A program made the translations under genes and the position numbers. Below, in pieces: positions 24,157-36,224 of a stretch of 64,000 nucleotides of DNA (position 1 is the stretch's first letter; each line of letters starts with the position of its first letter). The stretch comes from Pelodera strongyloides (taxonomy: Eukaryota > Nematoda > Chromadorea > Rhabditida > Rhabditidae): assembly GCA_036852015.1 (NCBI GenBank), contig JAANDG010000375.1:79124-143123 (forward strand), written 5' to 3'. The notes beneath the pieces are model-generated. The model worked only from the letters and a program-made list of their open reading frames with translations, ran no database searches and was not told where the DNA came from.

Positions 24157-25447
24157 ATAAATAAATCATGGTACCATGTAATAAACGAATCCGCAGAAAC
24201 AAGGTTCAGCAAGACTTTACCACAGATTTACCGATCTTTTCTAGTTTTTTTTGCGTGACTATTTTTGTGTTCCGACTACGGTATCTAGTTGTGGATCTTC
24301 ATTAGCTAATAACTCACCCTAGTTTGCATATCATGCAAGACGGTTTTCACAGCCACACATTTGAGAAATCCGGGAGCTTTATCCTTGAAGAATTGGGGAA
24401 ATCTTTTTTATGGGCCTGAACCTTTAAAGGTTTTTGTCGAATAATATAAAAATATGCACAAACAACTATACTCCATCCCTCAACTCGTGGATATTCCAAT
24501 TTCTCAAAAACACATTTGCGCGCATCCCAGGCTCACACCAGGCCCACAGGCCTGCATGCGCGCGTGAGCTCTTCAACCCAATTGGGAGGTTCGCCCGCTA
24601 GCGGGGCGCGTTCTCCCACACCTTTTGTCTTGTATTGAATGTTCCCAGCCGCTCCCAGGCCTAAGGACACCCCCCGTACTTCACTGGGGAGTTTTTGTTT
24701 GTGTTAACTGGACGCTTCGCATAGAGCCTCATGCATTCCACTCAAATATGCGTAACGTTTTTCTCACATTGCTTTGTTTGAGTAAAGTATCCCATTACTT
24801 GACAAGTATAATATTTGGCACATCAATAGCACTGTCGACAGCTTCAAGCCTCCTAATACTCCTATGAACTGCCTAGTTTTAAAGGACTATAATTGGAGTA
24901 AGAATAATATAACATACCTTATCCTTACCCAATCACAAAGTTACAACGACGACGGGAGCAGGAGACTTATTACTTTGAAGCAAGCAATAATTTGTAAAAA
25001 GGATATTGTGTGTCTTTTTCTCCCCTTTATTTACGATTGACATAGATGTATAATAGTATAATAATTATTGACACATTATATATGTATATAATATAAGTGT
25101 GCATCATATAAAATGATGATGTGAAGGTTGGCAAATTAAGCCGCATGTAACGATAAGTTAATGGATATGTATACCTGCATTTCATATCCTTATTAAATGT
25201 TAGTGAGTTTTCGGAAACGGTCAATAATACTTATTTATTTATTTATTTATTAAATAACACCACAGGGTGTGCATCACAATGAAATGATGAAAAGAAAGTA
25301 GTATATAACTCGTCGTGTTGTCGTTGATAAGCAAACAGGTGATTGTCCAAAAATAGCCAGCACCTTATTTGAGCAACAAGAGCCGGTGACACCGGTCGGC
25401 TTACTACTCGAACAAATATACATGTGCAGGACTATACGTAACTCCCA
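24157..25447. other. Intergenic; no gene seen
   Basis: AT-rich sequence after the globin stop, with simple AT-rich stretches around 25020-25110 and a ttta tract at 25231-25250. No open frame with supported splice borders on either strand. Confidence 0.6.
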
Positions 25448-25518
25448 CAATTCACAGTTCAGTGGTAGAATGCTCGCCTGCCACACGGGCGGCCCGGGTT
25501 CGTTTCCCGGACGGTGCA
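25448..25518 (+). pseudogene. tRNA-Gly(GCC)-like pseudogene
   Basis: ttcagtggtagaatgctcgc, the anticodon arm with GCC and gggttcgtttccc closely resemble a eukaryotic tRNA-Gly(GCC), and the 3' end reads ggtgca. The 5' acceptor strand (caattca) cannot pair with it. A 45 bp stretch just upstream (caaatatacatgtgcaggac, then cccacaattca) recurs at 25778-25822 without the tRNA, so the tRNA-like part looks inserted into, or fused to, a repeat. Confidence 0.6.
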
Positions 25519-26611
25519 CCATGTGCGATATTGAGTCCCTGGTTAGAAATGGTTTATTAAATACAGTTAAACAGAGAGAATACGGTTGCGCTTAAGTTCT
25601 TCTGGTGAGTTGTAGTTGGAGCGGAGGGGAATGTTCTTGGGTAGTTGTACTGGTTTATATACTGTCGTTATCCTCGCATCTGTTCCCTTTTTCTCGTCTT
25701 TTCTCTAATTTGGCCCTTCTCTTCCTGACGCTTTTTCCGTAGTATCTTGAGTGTGACTGTCGTTGAAACGGAGTTGCGACAAATATACATGTGCAGGACT
25801 ATATGTAACTCCCACAATTCATTACCTAGTAAATTAATGGAAAATTGTACTCCCAATCAGTTGGGTATTTACCTCCATCCCTAAGAAACATACAGTCCGC
25901 TAAACAAACAAAAGTGTAAACGTAAACGAATTCCTTTAATCCTTTTTCCATAAACGTTCTCCCCCACAAAAGGGTCAGTTGGACCGGTTTCCGGTGTGTA
26001 TTTTTGTTCGAATTTCAGAATCCAATAAGGGTTTTCATGTTCATAAGGACATATACTCATACGGGCTCTTCTTGCAACCAACCAACCCCCGAACGGTATA
26101 AGCAAACAAAGTTTGGTTCCGGTTCGGTTAGCAAACTACCCCGTTTTGCGTATTTTCTTATTTTTCAAAGAGCACAGAAATAATTCAAAGTGCATGTGTT
26201 ATTTATAAGTTGCAGAATATTATCGAGAACAAAATAGAAACAGGAACTAGAAGGTATCCCAGACTTTGCTTTTGTCTAAACAAACATTAAAAGAAAGGTA
26301 TATTGTAAACATATAAAGTAAAATAATTTTTAAATATAATAGTAAAGCTTAATCGATAGCAGGTTCTACTGTCAGCCTTGGAAGCAGTAACTTCTGAAGC
26401 CTGAAATTTCAGAAATCAGAAATAGTAATACGATTCAATTTCTGAAAATACTCCTCTCGAAGCTCTTAGTGTCATAGTATAGTCCAGCTCACTAATAAAC
26501 ACATTATTACTAAAGGCTTACCACGCAAGTAACTGATATAACCAGCAACTCTTTCAGATATATTAGGCCATTTACAAACACTGTTCTCCGAAACAATGAA
26601 TCTTGGAAGAG

Positions 26612-26683
26612 GCTAGATTTGAACCCTCGTCATATGCACGGGACACAACATCACTAGCCATTCGGCCACGTCGGTCTTATTTA
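26612..26683 (-). repeat. tRNA-like sequence with box A and B, directly downstream of a candidate exon
   Basis: The minus strand reads gtggccgaatggctagtg (box A) and gagggttcaaatctagcc (box B) at tRNA spacing. The terminal stem does not close. It abuts the minus-strand exon at 26697-26822, so either the exon ends just before a SINE or the SINE cut into it. Confidence 0.5.
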
Positions 26684-26696
26684 TCTGCCGTACTAC

Positions 26697-27682
26697 GTCT
26701 TGAATGACCGTAGCCAAAGCGTCCGCGACGCGCAGCTTTTGTAAGGCCGGTTTTCTTATTGCGAGATCATAAGCACGTGCGTGCGCACGTAAATAAACAC
26801 CCGACTTCTTCGCACGTGGCTTCTGAAACACAGACAAAATATAAATGTAGATCAACGAAAAAGAGAAGGAATGTTTACTTTTGTACAAGCTAGTAAAAGT
26901 TTGTAAAGGATAGGTAAAGCCTTAACGTATATAAGTTACCTATCCTTTGCACTTGTCATGTAAAGCTATCTTATCAAATACAGATTACTGATTGCATGGG
27001 AGTGTTTATCTTACTTCCTTCAACTTGTGGATTGTTGAATCCTACACCAACTATCAGCTCGAGCAAATTGCTTGAATGCACGTCGTTCATTTATCTAGCC
27101 TTCCGTGACGACACTTCTTCATTGCAGCGTGCTATCGCAAAATGTTTTGGCTTTTGACACTGCTTCGCTAGGTCGGAGCTAACAGTCACCAAACATACCT
27201 TTGTAGTACTGTCGGCGGTAGCGATAGGTGTACTGTAAGCTCTGCTCAATTACCGGGTACCTTAAGTCTACCGTTCCCGTTCCCGTTCCCGTATCACGCA
27301 CTCCCGGGTCGCTATCCCCGGACCGGTCAGTCGATCCAGCCACTCTTCTGTTTGTTAGACGGCGACACCTTCGACTTCTTTCTGTTTGCGGATATTTGTA
27401 TTTGTGCCCACCTTTTTCTTTACCTACTCGGGAATCTCTTTCTCTGTCTCTCTCTCTCTCTCTCCGTCTGTAACTCTCTCTCTATCTCTCTTTCTGTAAC
27501 TCTCTCCTCCCTCTCTCTCTCCCTCTCTCTCCCTTTCTCACTCTGCCTAATCTTCTGACATCATGCACACAGTCCTTCATGATCTTGGTCACACTTTCAT
27601 ATTTATTAGGTATCAATTTTATTGATACATATTCTGTAGACTTATGACTGTCTGGACTCTCTTCAACCTTTGCACTTTTCAT
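26697..27682 (-). CDS. Candidate small gene, two exons seen, product unknown
   Basis: Exon 27542-27682 starts with ATG immediately after an acceptor (acacag), as in trans-spliced nematode genes, and encodes 47 residues including STEYVSIKLIPNKYESV. It ends at a GT donor in phase 0. Exon 26697-26822 has a good acceptor (gtttcag), starts in phase 0 and encodes a basic helix-like segment (RAKKSGVYLRAHARAYDLA, then LRVADALATVIQD). Further 3' exons (for example near 26344-26403) were not settled. No family recognised. The GA-rich tail of the open frame after 27542 is microsatellite. The start overlaps an opposite-strand exon candidate at 27702, so one of the two is probably wrong. Confidence 0.4.
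27437..27540. repeat. CT-rich microsatellite
   Basis: Interrupted tct/ctc tract, the first of the dense series that continues to the window end. Confidence 0.9.
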
Positions 27683-27701
27683 CTGTGTAACTCCGTTGCA
27701 G

Positions 27702-28572
27702 GCATACTCGCCTCATAAAACTTATAATTGTAAGCTACATGTAAGACTTATCTAACAAGCTAACCATGAGCAGCTATGCTACACTTGTACCATCTGCTTA
27801 GGCTTAGGCTTAGGCTTAGGTTAGAATTCTTTGCCATCTTAGCGGCACTCCCACACCCAATGTGATACACCCCACCCTTCATTCTCCCACTGGTAGGTCG
27901 TTCCCTATTGGGGACCTACCAGTGGCCCGAGAATACGGGCTATTATGGTGATGCTTCTTGAAATCCATGTTCATTTACGAAAATGCTATACTATCACATT
28001 TACTATCTGATTCAAATAACTGTGATATATGTTTCTGTAAAGATTGTATTTTCTATGCCGATTTCTAGGTAATACATTTTTTAACTCAATTTTTGGTCGT
28101 AACGGTCTTACAGCCGATCATGCAGTAGAGTCACGCTGTGACTGCACTTTGCTGTGTTCCTCTACCGGGGTTACTTTCCTTAGGATTAGATTAACAATTT
28201 GCGTTCGCTTATAGGAAAATTTCCTTTTCTCTGTCTGTCTATCTCTCTCTCTCTCTCTCTCTCTTTATCACTGTCTCGCTCATTCTCTCTTTAACTTCAA
28301 TTAAAATCGTGTTGTGTATCTGCATGTTCCCTCAGTTATATGTGCATTTGAACCCAAGTGTAATAACCCTTTAAAAACAAATTGTTCGCCACTTGCTCGA
28401 AAATTCAGTTTTATATCCGACCTTCTCGGCGACTGAGGATGTTACGCTAAAGTAAATGACCTTGGGTTAACAATAAACATATTACTAAACAAGTATGCGA
28501 CAGGGGGTTGAAGTGTGTGCGTTTTGCTTTACAAAACGATTGTCATAGTCAGGAGCTCACTCTCTCGCTCTT

Positions 28573-28653
<81 letters not shown>

Positions 28654-30735
28654 TTAAAGCTCCCTCTGGTGGAACTGGTTAGACTCCACTACTGTAGTTG
28701 AACAAAAGAGTTTTGGAGCACAGCTCAAGCTTTTCCTTTTAATTTTGTAATTTATCATTAAATCTACCATTTTTGTTCGATATTCATAATTTGTATCTAC
28801 TTTTTATTGCCTATAATAGTTCGTAGCCTTATGATTCTTTACTTCCACAGGTAGAGAACGTACTCGTAAAGATACACGCTCTATTGGTTTCTACTTTTTA
28901 AAGGATCATTTGTCCCAGTAATTTTTTAGCAAAGAAACGAATAGGAAAATCAGCAATGAATTTTCGTGAGCCTGGCCCTTTTCTACATTTTGCTGCCTTT
29001 TTTAGTGGACTTTATTGGCTTACCGTTTAGCGAAACTTAAATTCTGAAATAGGATTTTTTCACCCCAGCACAGCAGCAACTCGACGCTTTCGTTCTATGT
29101 ACGCCAATATTTTTTTGTAAAGCGAAATACCGGCCGGTTTTTGAAACTCATCGTGGACAACTGAATTCTTACGCATGTATGCTAAGTTGCTCGAAATTAA
29201 TTCGGTTTTTTATTCTAATTTACGTTCATTTCCATAAGCTGCATAAGAAAGCTGGTGTACTCGATGTGCTTCATAAACCGGCAGGTATTTCGCTTTAAAC
29301 TTCATGCCACCGTGTGGTGGTTTTAGCTCAGGCTCTTGAAACATTTCCACGTTATGGTGAGTACACTCATTCTGTTCATATACTCACGGCTATTAACCGA
29401 ATAAAAGTTATGTATCCCATTTTTTCTTCCATATAAACTTTGCTAAAATTACGACACGTACGTAAATTACATTAGCTTCCCGTTTACAAGTTTGCAGTTT
29501 ACAACACACATCTCTTTTATACAACACAGTTATTAAAACCATAAAACCATAGGGTTTCAAAAATTATATTTAATATTTCAAACCGGCTTTTTAAAAGAAA
29601 AATCCTTGACCTTGCATGAGCACCCTGTTGTAGGGGACTTGCTTGGTGGAGTTTTTTTATAAGTCTTCTCCTTCGATAGCAATGCGGAAACTCGTTTTGT
29701 CTCTATCGTTTTGATAGTGATAGAAGGCAGGAAGTGGGGAAACTAATCATCGCTCCCTTTGATATGATAAGCTTCAACACCGACAGTTCACACATAGAAA
29801 CTAGCTGGTTACATCGAAAACTACTTTATCTCAACTTGTCAACTACACCTATCAAAATAGTGAACATGTTTTTAAAGGATCGCAGTCACTACAAATTCGT
29901 ATTTTTTATTCGCTTTTCATTAAATATTCAAATATGTGAAGAAAACTACGATTCCAGCACCATAGTACGGCAAAACGAACTCAGGGAGAGAAATCCCTGT
30001 GTATGAGTTTGACTAGTATACCGTAGTTTATAATTGCCCGTATAGAGTTTCAGAATAAATGCCCTGCAGTGATAAACCACGCGCGCCAGGTGTAAGACTG
30101 CAGGCTGTTCACTCTCTAAGTACCCCTGGCAATTGCATATATGCACCGGCGACGGTCATTTACCAAAACCCATTTTCATTGATTTCTCTCCCTGAGTTCG
30201 CTTTTATGTGGCTTTTTACTGGCTGCATATTGTTTTATAAATCTTCTTGCCTCTAATAAAAATCAAATGAAAAGTTGAATTTGAAGTGACTGCCTTCCTT
30301 TAAAGAGAAATATCGGCCGGTTTTTGAAACGCATCGTGGACAACTGAACTCTTACGTATTTATGTTAATTTACTCGAATTTAGCTCGAGTTTTTATTCTA
30401 ATAAACGTTCATTTGCATACGCTGCATAAGAATGCTGGTGTTCTCGATGTGTTGCAAAAACCGACCAGTATTTCGCTTGAATGAGACTGTTTCTTTATGT
30501 AAATAATAACTTGAGAGAATACAATCAATCTATATTTCTTAAGACCTAGGCCTAGTGTTAGGCTTGGGCTTATAGACTTAGTCATGCACATTTAGGCGCG
30601 TGGCCATGATTAGGCTTTGGGTTTATGCCGAAACTTTACTTGCGAGTTTCTTTACAAATTCCAGGCTTTTAGTGATAATTTTACTTTGAAATTTTATGAT
30701 TCTTTTATAAATTTGTTTTGTAAGAAAGAGAGAGT

Positions 30736-30810
<75 letters not shown>

Positions 30811-33591
30811 TTCTCTCTTTTCTCTAACTACAAAACTATTGTTTTCGCCAGTACGCTTCAATAGATAGCATCAAAATCGTTCTTTCGCTGTTAGCAGTGT
30901 CAGCGCTAGTGGAACAAAACGCGGCGAATTTTCATTACAGAGAAGGTTTTTCTTGCGTTTTCCGAATTTTGGCATTTTTATAAAAACTATTTCACGTATT
31001 ATCTATTATGCCTCATAGTATATTGATAGAACACATCACTTTTTAATTAATTGGAAAAATAAATGTGATTATTTGTACATTGATTGTTCTTTCCTGGTTG
31101 GAAAAAAGAAACTCTGGCTCTGATATATTTTTTAATTATAGAAAAATATTTTAATCTTCTCCATATTTGCACACTATCAATTATTCGCTTGATATTTGAT
31201 ACTATAAAAAGTGTTCGGACGATAATTATTTCGCCAATAGTATTTGTTAAAGCTAAAACTACGGAATTTCTTTAGTGTAAAACAATTAGCCCTTAGCTTG
31301 GGCGTTTCATAAATTTGCACAATTTTTTTCAGTTGTAAATAAATTATAAATGAACTGTCCCATTAGGTCTAAGTTAGTTCACACACTTTTTTTTAATACC
31401 ACGTTATGGTTATTGTTAGATGCACTTATTCTGTTCATACACTAACGACTATATACTAAATAAAAGTTATTTATCCCAGTTTTTTTCTTACACATAAAGT
31501 TTGCAAAAAAATTACGGCACGTACGTAAACTACATTTACGTTGTCGCTATTTCTTTAGTGTTCTTGCTGTTCAACGAAATACCGGCCGGTTTGTGAAACG
31601 CATCCTGTACAACTGAATTCTAACGTATTTATGCTAATTTACTCGAATTATCTCGATTTTTTATTCTAATTTTCTGTTCATTTGAATAAACTGCATAAGA
31701 ATGCTGGTGTACTCGATGCGTTTCAAAAACCGGCCAGTATTTCGCTTTCATTACATGAGAAAATTTCTGTTTTGTTTCCCGCTTAACAGTTTGTATTTGT
31801 GTGAGTTTTACACGTTTTTTTTGTGTAGTTCTACTTGTTCTGAAGAGCATTTGTTCCGTTCTCTGTAAAACTCAAATTCCCATAACTTGCTACTTTGCTC
31901 ATGCAAACGAAAAATAGTTATTCCTTTGAAACCTAAAGGCTATAGGATTTCCAATATATTTACCCTGCCACAATAAACCATAAACGCAGACTCTTTGACC
32001 TCTGCGGAACAAGTCATAAGCATAAGCCAATATTGAAACTGTATTTTCACCCTTGAATAAAGGTGCACGCTCTTGAAGCGTAAAATGTTTATTATAAATT
32101 ATAATTTACCCTTTGACCCTCTAAATTGTGTTGCAAATCCCGTAGAACTGCTCTTCAAAAAAATATTCGTTTTACAAGGAGTTCATATTTTTTTTGAACT
32201 TTTTTTTTGTTGTACCATTTTTACAGTTTCTCGACTCTTGACCTTTTCAGTGGCAGCGTTCCTAGTGCCATTCAACTTCTCCAAAAACTGCAAAAGTTAA
32301 CTCAAGTGACTCGTGCTAACAGAAGTGCGTTTCGCGCGCTCTTGGCGCACTCCTCGTGCACCTTTGGCACCGAAAGGGCCCGCCGCTCTACTGTGGGGAC
32401 CTTTTACTGCGCGTCGATTTACGTTGTGTGTAGTTGAATATTTTATTATATAAAAGAGTAACTGTAGCCTAATTTGCATACCGATGTGCGTTACGGAAAT
32501 GAAATTTCGTGTTCGGGTATAAGAAGCGTTTCGCAGCTCAATATCGAAGTATGCAAATGCAATTGTTTCCTATTATGTGAATTTATTATGATACGTTTGA
32601 AGCTTTGTATATAAGTATGCCCATTCTAAAACAATCATATTTCCATGTAGGTCGCCTCAGGCGGCGTGAGCCGACTGGTCTTATTATATAAAAGAGTAAC
32701 TCTAGCCTAATTTGCATACCGATGTGCGTTACGAAATGCAAATTTCGTGTTCGGGTATAAAAAGAGTTCCGCAGCTCAATGTCGAAGTATGCATATGCCA
32801 TTGTTTCCTATTATGTGAATTTCTTATGATACGTTTAAATCTTTGTATATGAGTATGCCCATGCTAAACCAATCGTATTTCCATGTAAGTCGCCTCAGGC
32901 GGCGTGAGCCGGCTGGTCTTATTATATAAATGAGTAACTGTAGCCTAATTTGCATACCGATGTGCGATACGAAATGCAAATTTCCTGTTCGGGCATAAAA
33001 AGAGTTTCGCAGCTCAATATCTATGCATATGCAATTGTTTCCTATTATTAAATGAATTTCTTATGATACGCTTGAAACTTTGTATATAAGTAGGTCCATG
33101 CTAAACCAATCATATTTCCATGTAAGTCGCCTCAGGCGGCGATAGCCGTCTGGTATGGAAATAAATGAACAAAAGTGTGATATTATAATAAGAGAGCAAA
33201 CTAATGTATAGGCAAGATATTGAAAGAAAGAGTGATCTGAAAGATATAGAAAGATAAGTAAGAGGTCATGCATATATTACATGACACCCCGTTCAAAGAC
33301 GTACAAGATTTCCACCATGAAACCATCCGAGTTTCAACTCAAAAAATATTTTCGTATTCTTAGTTTTTTAAATACTGGTAGCGATATTATTTCACAATGC
33401 GCTCTTCCTTCCCTCTATTGTTACGCAAAGCGAGTTCTTCAAAATGAAAAACGAGTTTCTTTAGCAGTTGCTGTGCAGATAAATAGTTGATTGATATTAT
33501 TTATTACAATTGAGCGATTCCGCTATCTTCATTCTCTCTCTCCCTCTCTCTCCCACTCTCTCTCTCTCTCTCTCCCTCCCTCCCTCTCTCC

Positions 33592-33625
<34 letters not shown>

Positions 33626-36189
33626 ATTACATTTCCTTTTCATTTCGTCCGTGATAGATTATTTTAATGTTGTGTAAATCTGACGTACTTTATTTACACG
33701 TGCTTTGAGTTGAGTGTCACCTAACGAACCAAACTTCTCAATTTAAAGCGAAATACCGGCCGGTTTTTGAAACACATCGAGAACATCAGCATTCTTATGC
33801 AGCATGTGCAAATGAACATAAATTAGAACAAAAAAAGAGCTAAATTCGAGTAACTTACGTAAGAATGCAGCTGTCCACGATGCGTTTCAAAAACCAGCCG
33901 GTATTTCGCTTTAAAGTAGATTAGTTAACGTATCTCCTAATATGGCTATAACTTTGCAATATTTCCGTTTTGACTACTTCGCGGAACACCGCCAAACAAG
34001 GTTACAGCCCATTAAAACATTATAAATCTGTTACAGCGCAGGATGATGCGTGTGCGGGCCGCATTTAGCTCTATGTCAAAACAAAAATGAACGGCCGACT
34101 GCTTGCGAGCCATTTTAATTAGGTTATTGTTCTTTTGAGAGAAATATTTTTAATTCATTGTCGGCTTTTTAGTTGTTGTGTTTGCTTAGGATGACATATA
34201 GCTTTATTTTTTTTTCAAAAAGAAGAACTGCCAAGCTTAGGCATAGGTTTATCCATACATAAGCTTCAACCTTATCTAAGATTCCATTACTGTTTTCGCA
34301 GTGCGTACAAAAATATCCTGGCTCCGAATCTATCATAATGCGTAAATTAATTGTAAGGCAGGACCAGGAGTAGGCTTAGCTTAGGCTTACGCTTAGGCTT
34401 GAGCATATACTTATACTTGAGCTCATTCGGTACATATAAGCTTTCCTGTCCACTGTGTTACAATGTGTACAAAAAGTGAGGTGGCACGCCAGCCGCTTTA
34501 CAGTAAGCTTAATAATACTCGTTTTGTTTCCGCTAAAACTGGGTTATTGGGCTCTAATCGTGGATTTACAGAGAACGGCCATAAATGGTCATTATTAGCC
34601 GTTGGGCATCGAAATCTGCTTTTGTTTTATACAATTTTCGGTGGAAAAATGTTCATTTGTGGTAGGATGAGCCGAGCTCATAGCGGCATGGTATCGCACT
34701 TGGTTTGTGAAAATTGTGTGATAGAAGATCATTGATTTTACATTTACAAAATTTTTCCCAGAACATCGCCAGATTCTCGCCAGTTTCTAGCCGCGCGAAC
34801 ATATTCGCGCCAGCTTTCCGCGAGAACCTACCCGAGTTACCGCAGTATATATAGCGACTTATGAAGCTCGCAAACACTTGCGCGGTGCTCATTTAAATAA
34901 GCTTATTATACATGGTAGTCATATTCCTCAAGGGTAGATGGAACAGCCGCGCTCCATATACGACGGTTTATTAGCTATAATCACGGCTAGGAGCTGCACT
35001 TCGCGCTTTTGTGCTCTATTGTCACCTATTTTCGCGTTTGCAAAATTTGACTGGATATTATTTTTACTTGCAGTATTTCCTGTACAAGTAGAATTTTTAG
35101 TTGGATGAATGATCCTATCAAAGTTTCTTTCCTTTTTTTCCTACTTTTTTTTGGAAGAACTAGCTAGTTGCAGTTTTTCTACATAAATATATTTCAATTT
35201 TTTTCCGAATTCTCTTTCTCGCAATTTTGAGATCGTATCTCATTGATTTGCCTTTTTTCAATCAAGTTTTCTTGAGTGAAATAATGTGCAGAAAAATAGA
35301 CTCCTTACTCTGCTAAAAAAATTTGCTAACGATTTTGGTTGATTCAGTTAAAGCGAAATGCCGGCCGGTTTTTGAACCGCATCGCGGACAGCTGAATTCT
35401 TCCGTATGTATGCAAAGTTGCTCGAATTTTCCTCGATTTTTTATTCTAATTTATGTTCATTTGCATATGCTGCATAAGAATGCTGGTGTATTCGATGTGT
35501 TTCAAAACCGACTGGTATTTCGCTTTAAACTTAGATGTATGGTTCAAACTTGCACCTAGACATGTAAGGTCTATGTCTATGACAATATTAAACACGGTTT
35601 GGAATCACAAAAACGTGCAAGTTTACAAAGATGTTCTCTGTTATGCAATTTGTACCGTAACACTTCTCATATTATCATTATTAGACATTAGACTCTTAGA
35701 ATCAATTATAACACTTTGAAACTCTAAAGCTATATTTTCGGTTTTATTCCCCACTTACCCTTACCCTTAGACAGTGTTGGATCGTTATGCTATATAGCAG
35801 CGCCAGAGATTTTATCGTATCCCTTTGTTAACCATATATGAAAGGAAACACGAATGCTACGTTTCACCGGGCTATTAAATTGAATATTAAATGATTATGT
35901 TAATTCGGGCAATTGGTTTAGGGCCTTTGCATACGTATTTATAACTGTATATTAATTATTTACAGTTGTCAAGACCACATTCAAAATCTTTGCCATCTCC
36001 CCGTCCACGTTTTTTGGTAGAATATTTTTTAGAGCGGCATAACAAGCAGTTTGTGAAAAGGATATTGGACAATGGCATTCCCATGTATTGTATATTGTAT
36101 GCAAAGCGTCAGCGATTAGTGAGCGATTTCTGAAGTCATTTGTTTATAATACAAGAATGGAGTTTGATATTCATTAACTTTTCTATCTC

Positions 36190-36224
<35 letters not shown>

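Noticed and set aside
25881..26105. Minus-strand frame with ICPYEHENPYWILKFEQ
   Set aside because: Looks coding-like, but no acceptor/donor pair or neighbouring exon could be tied to it; left unannotated as a gene.
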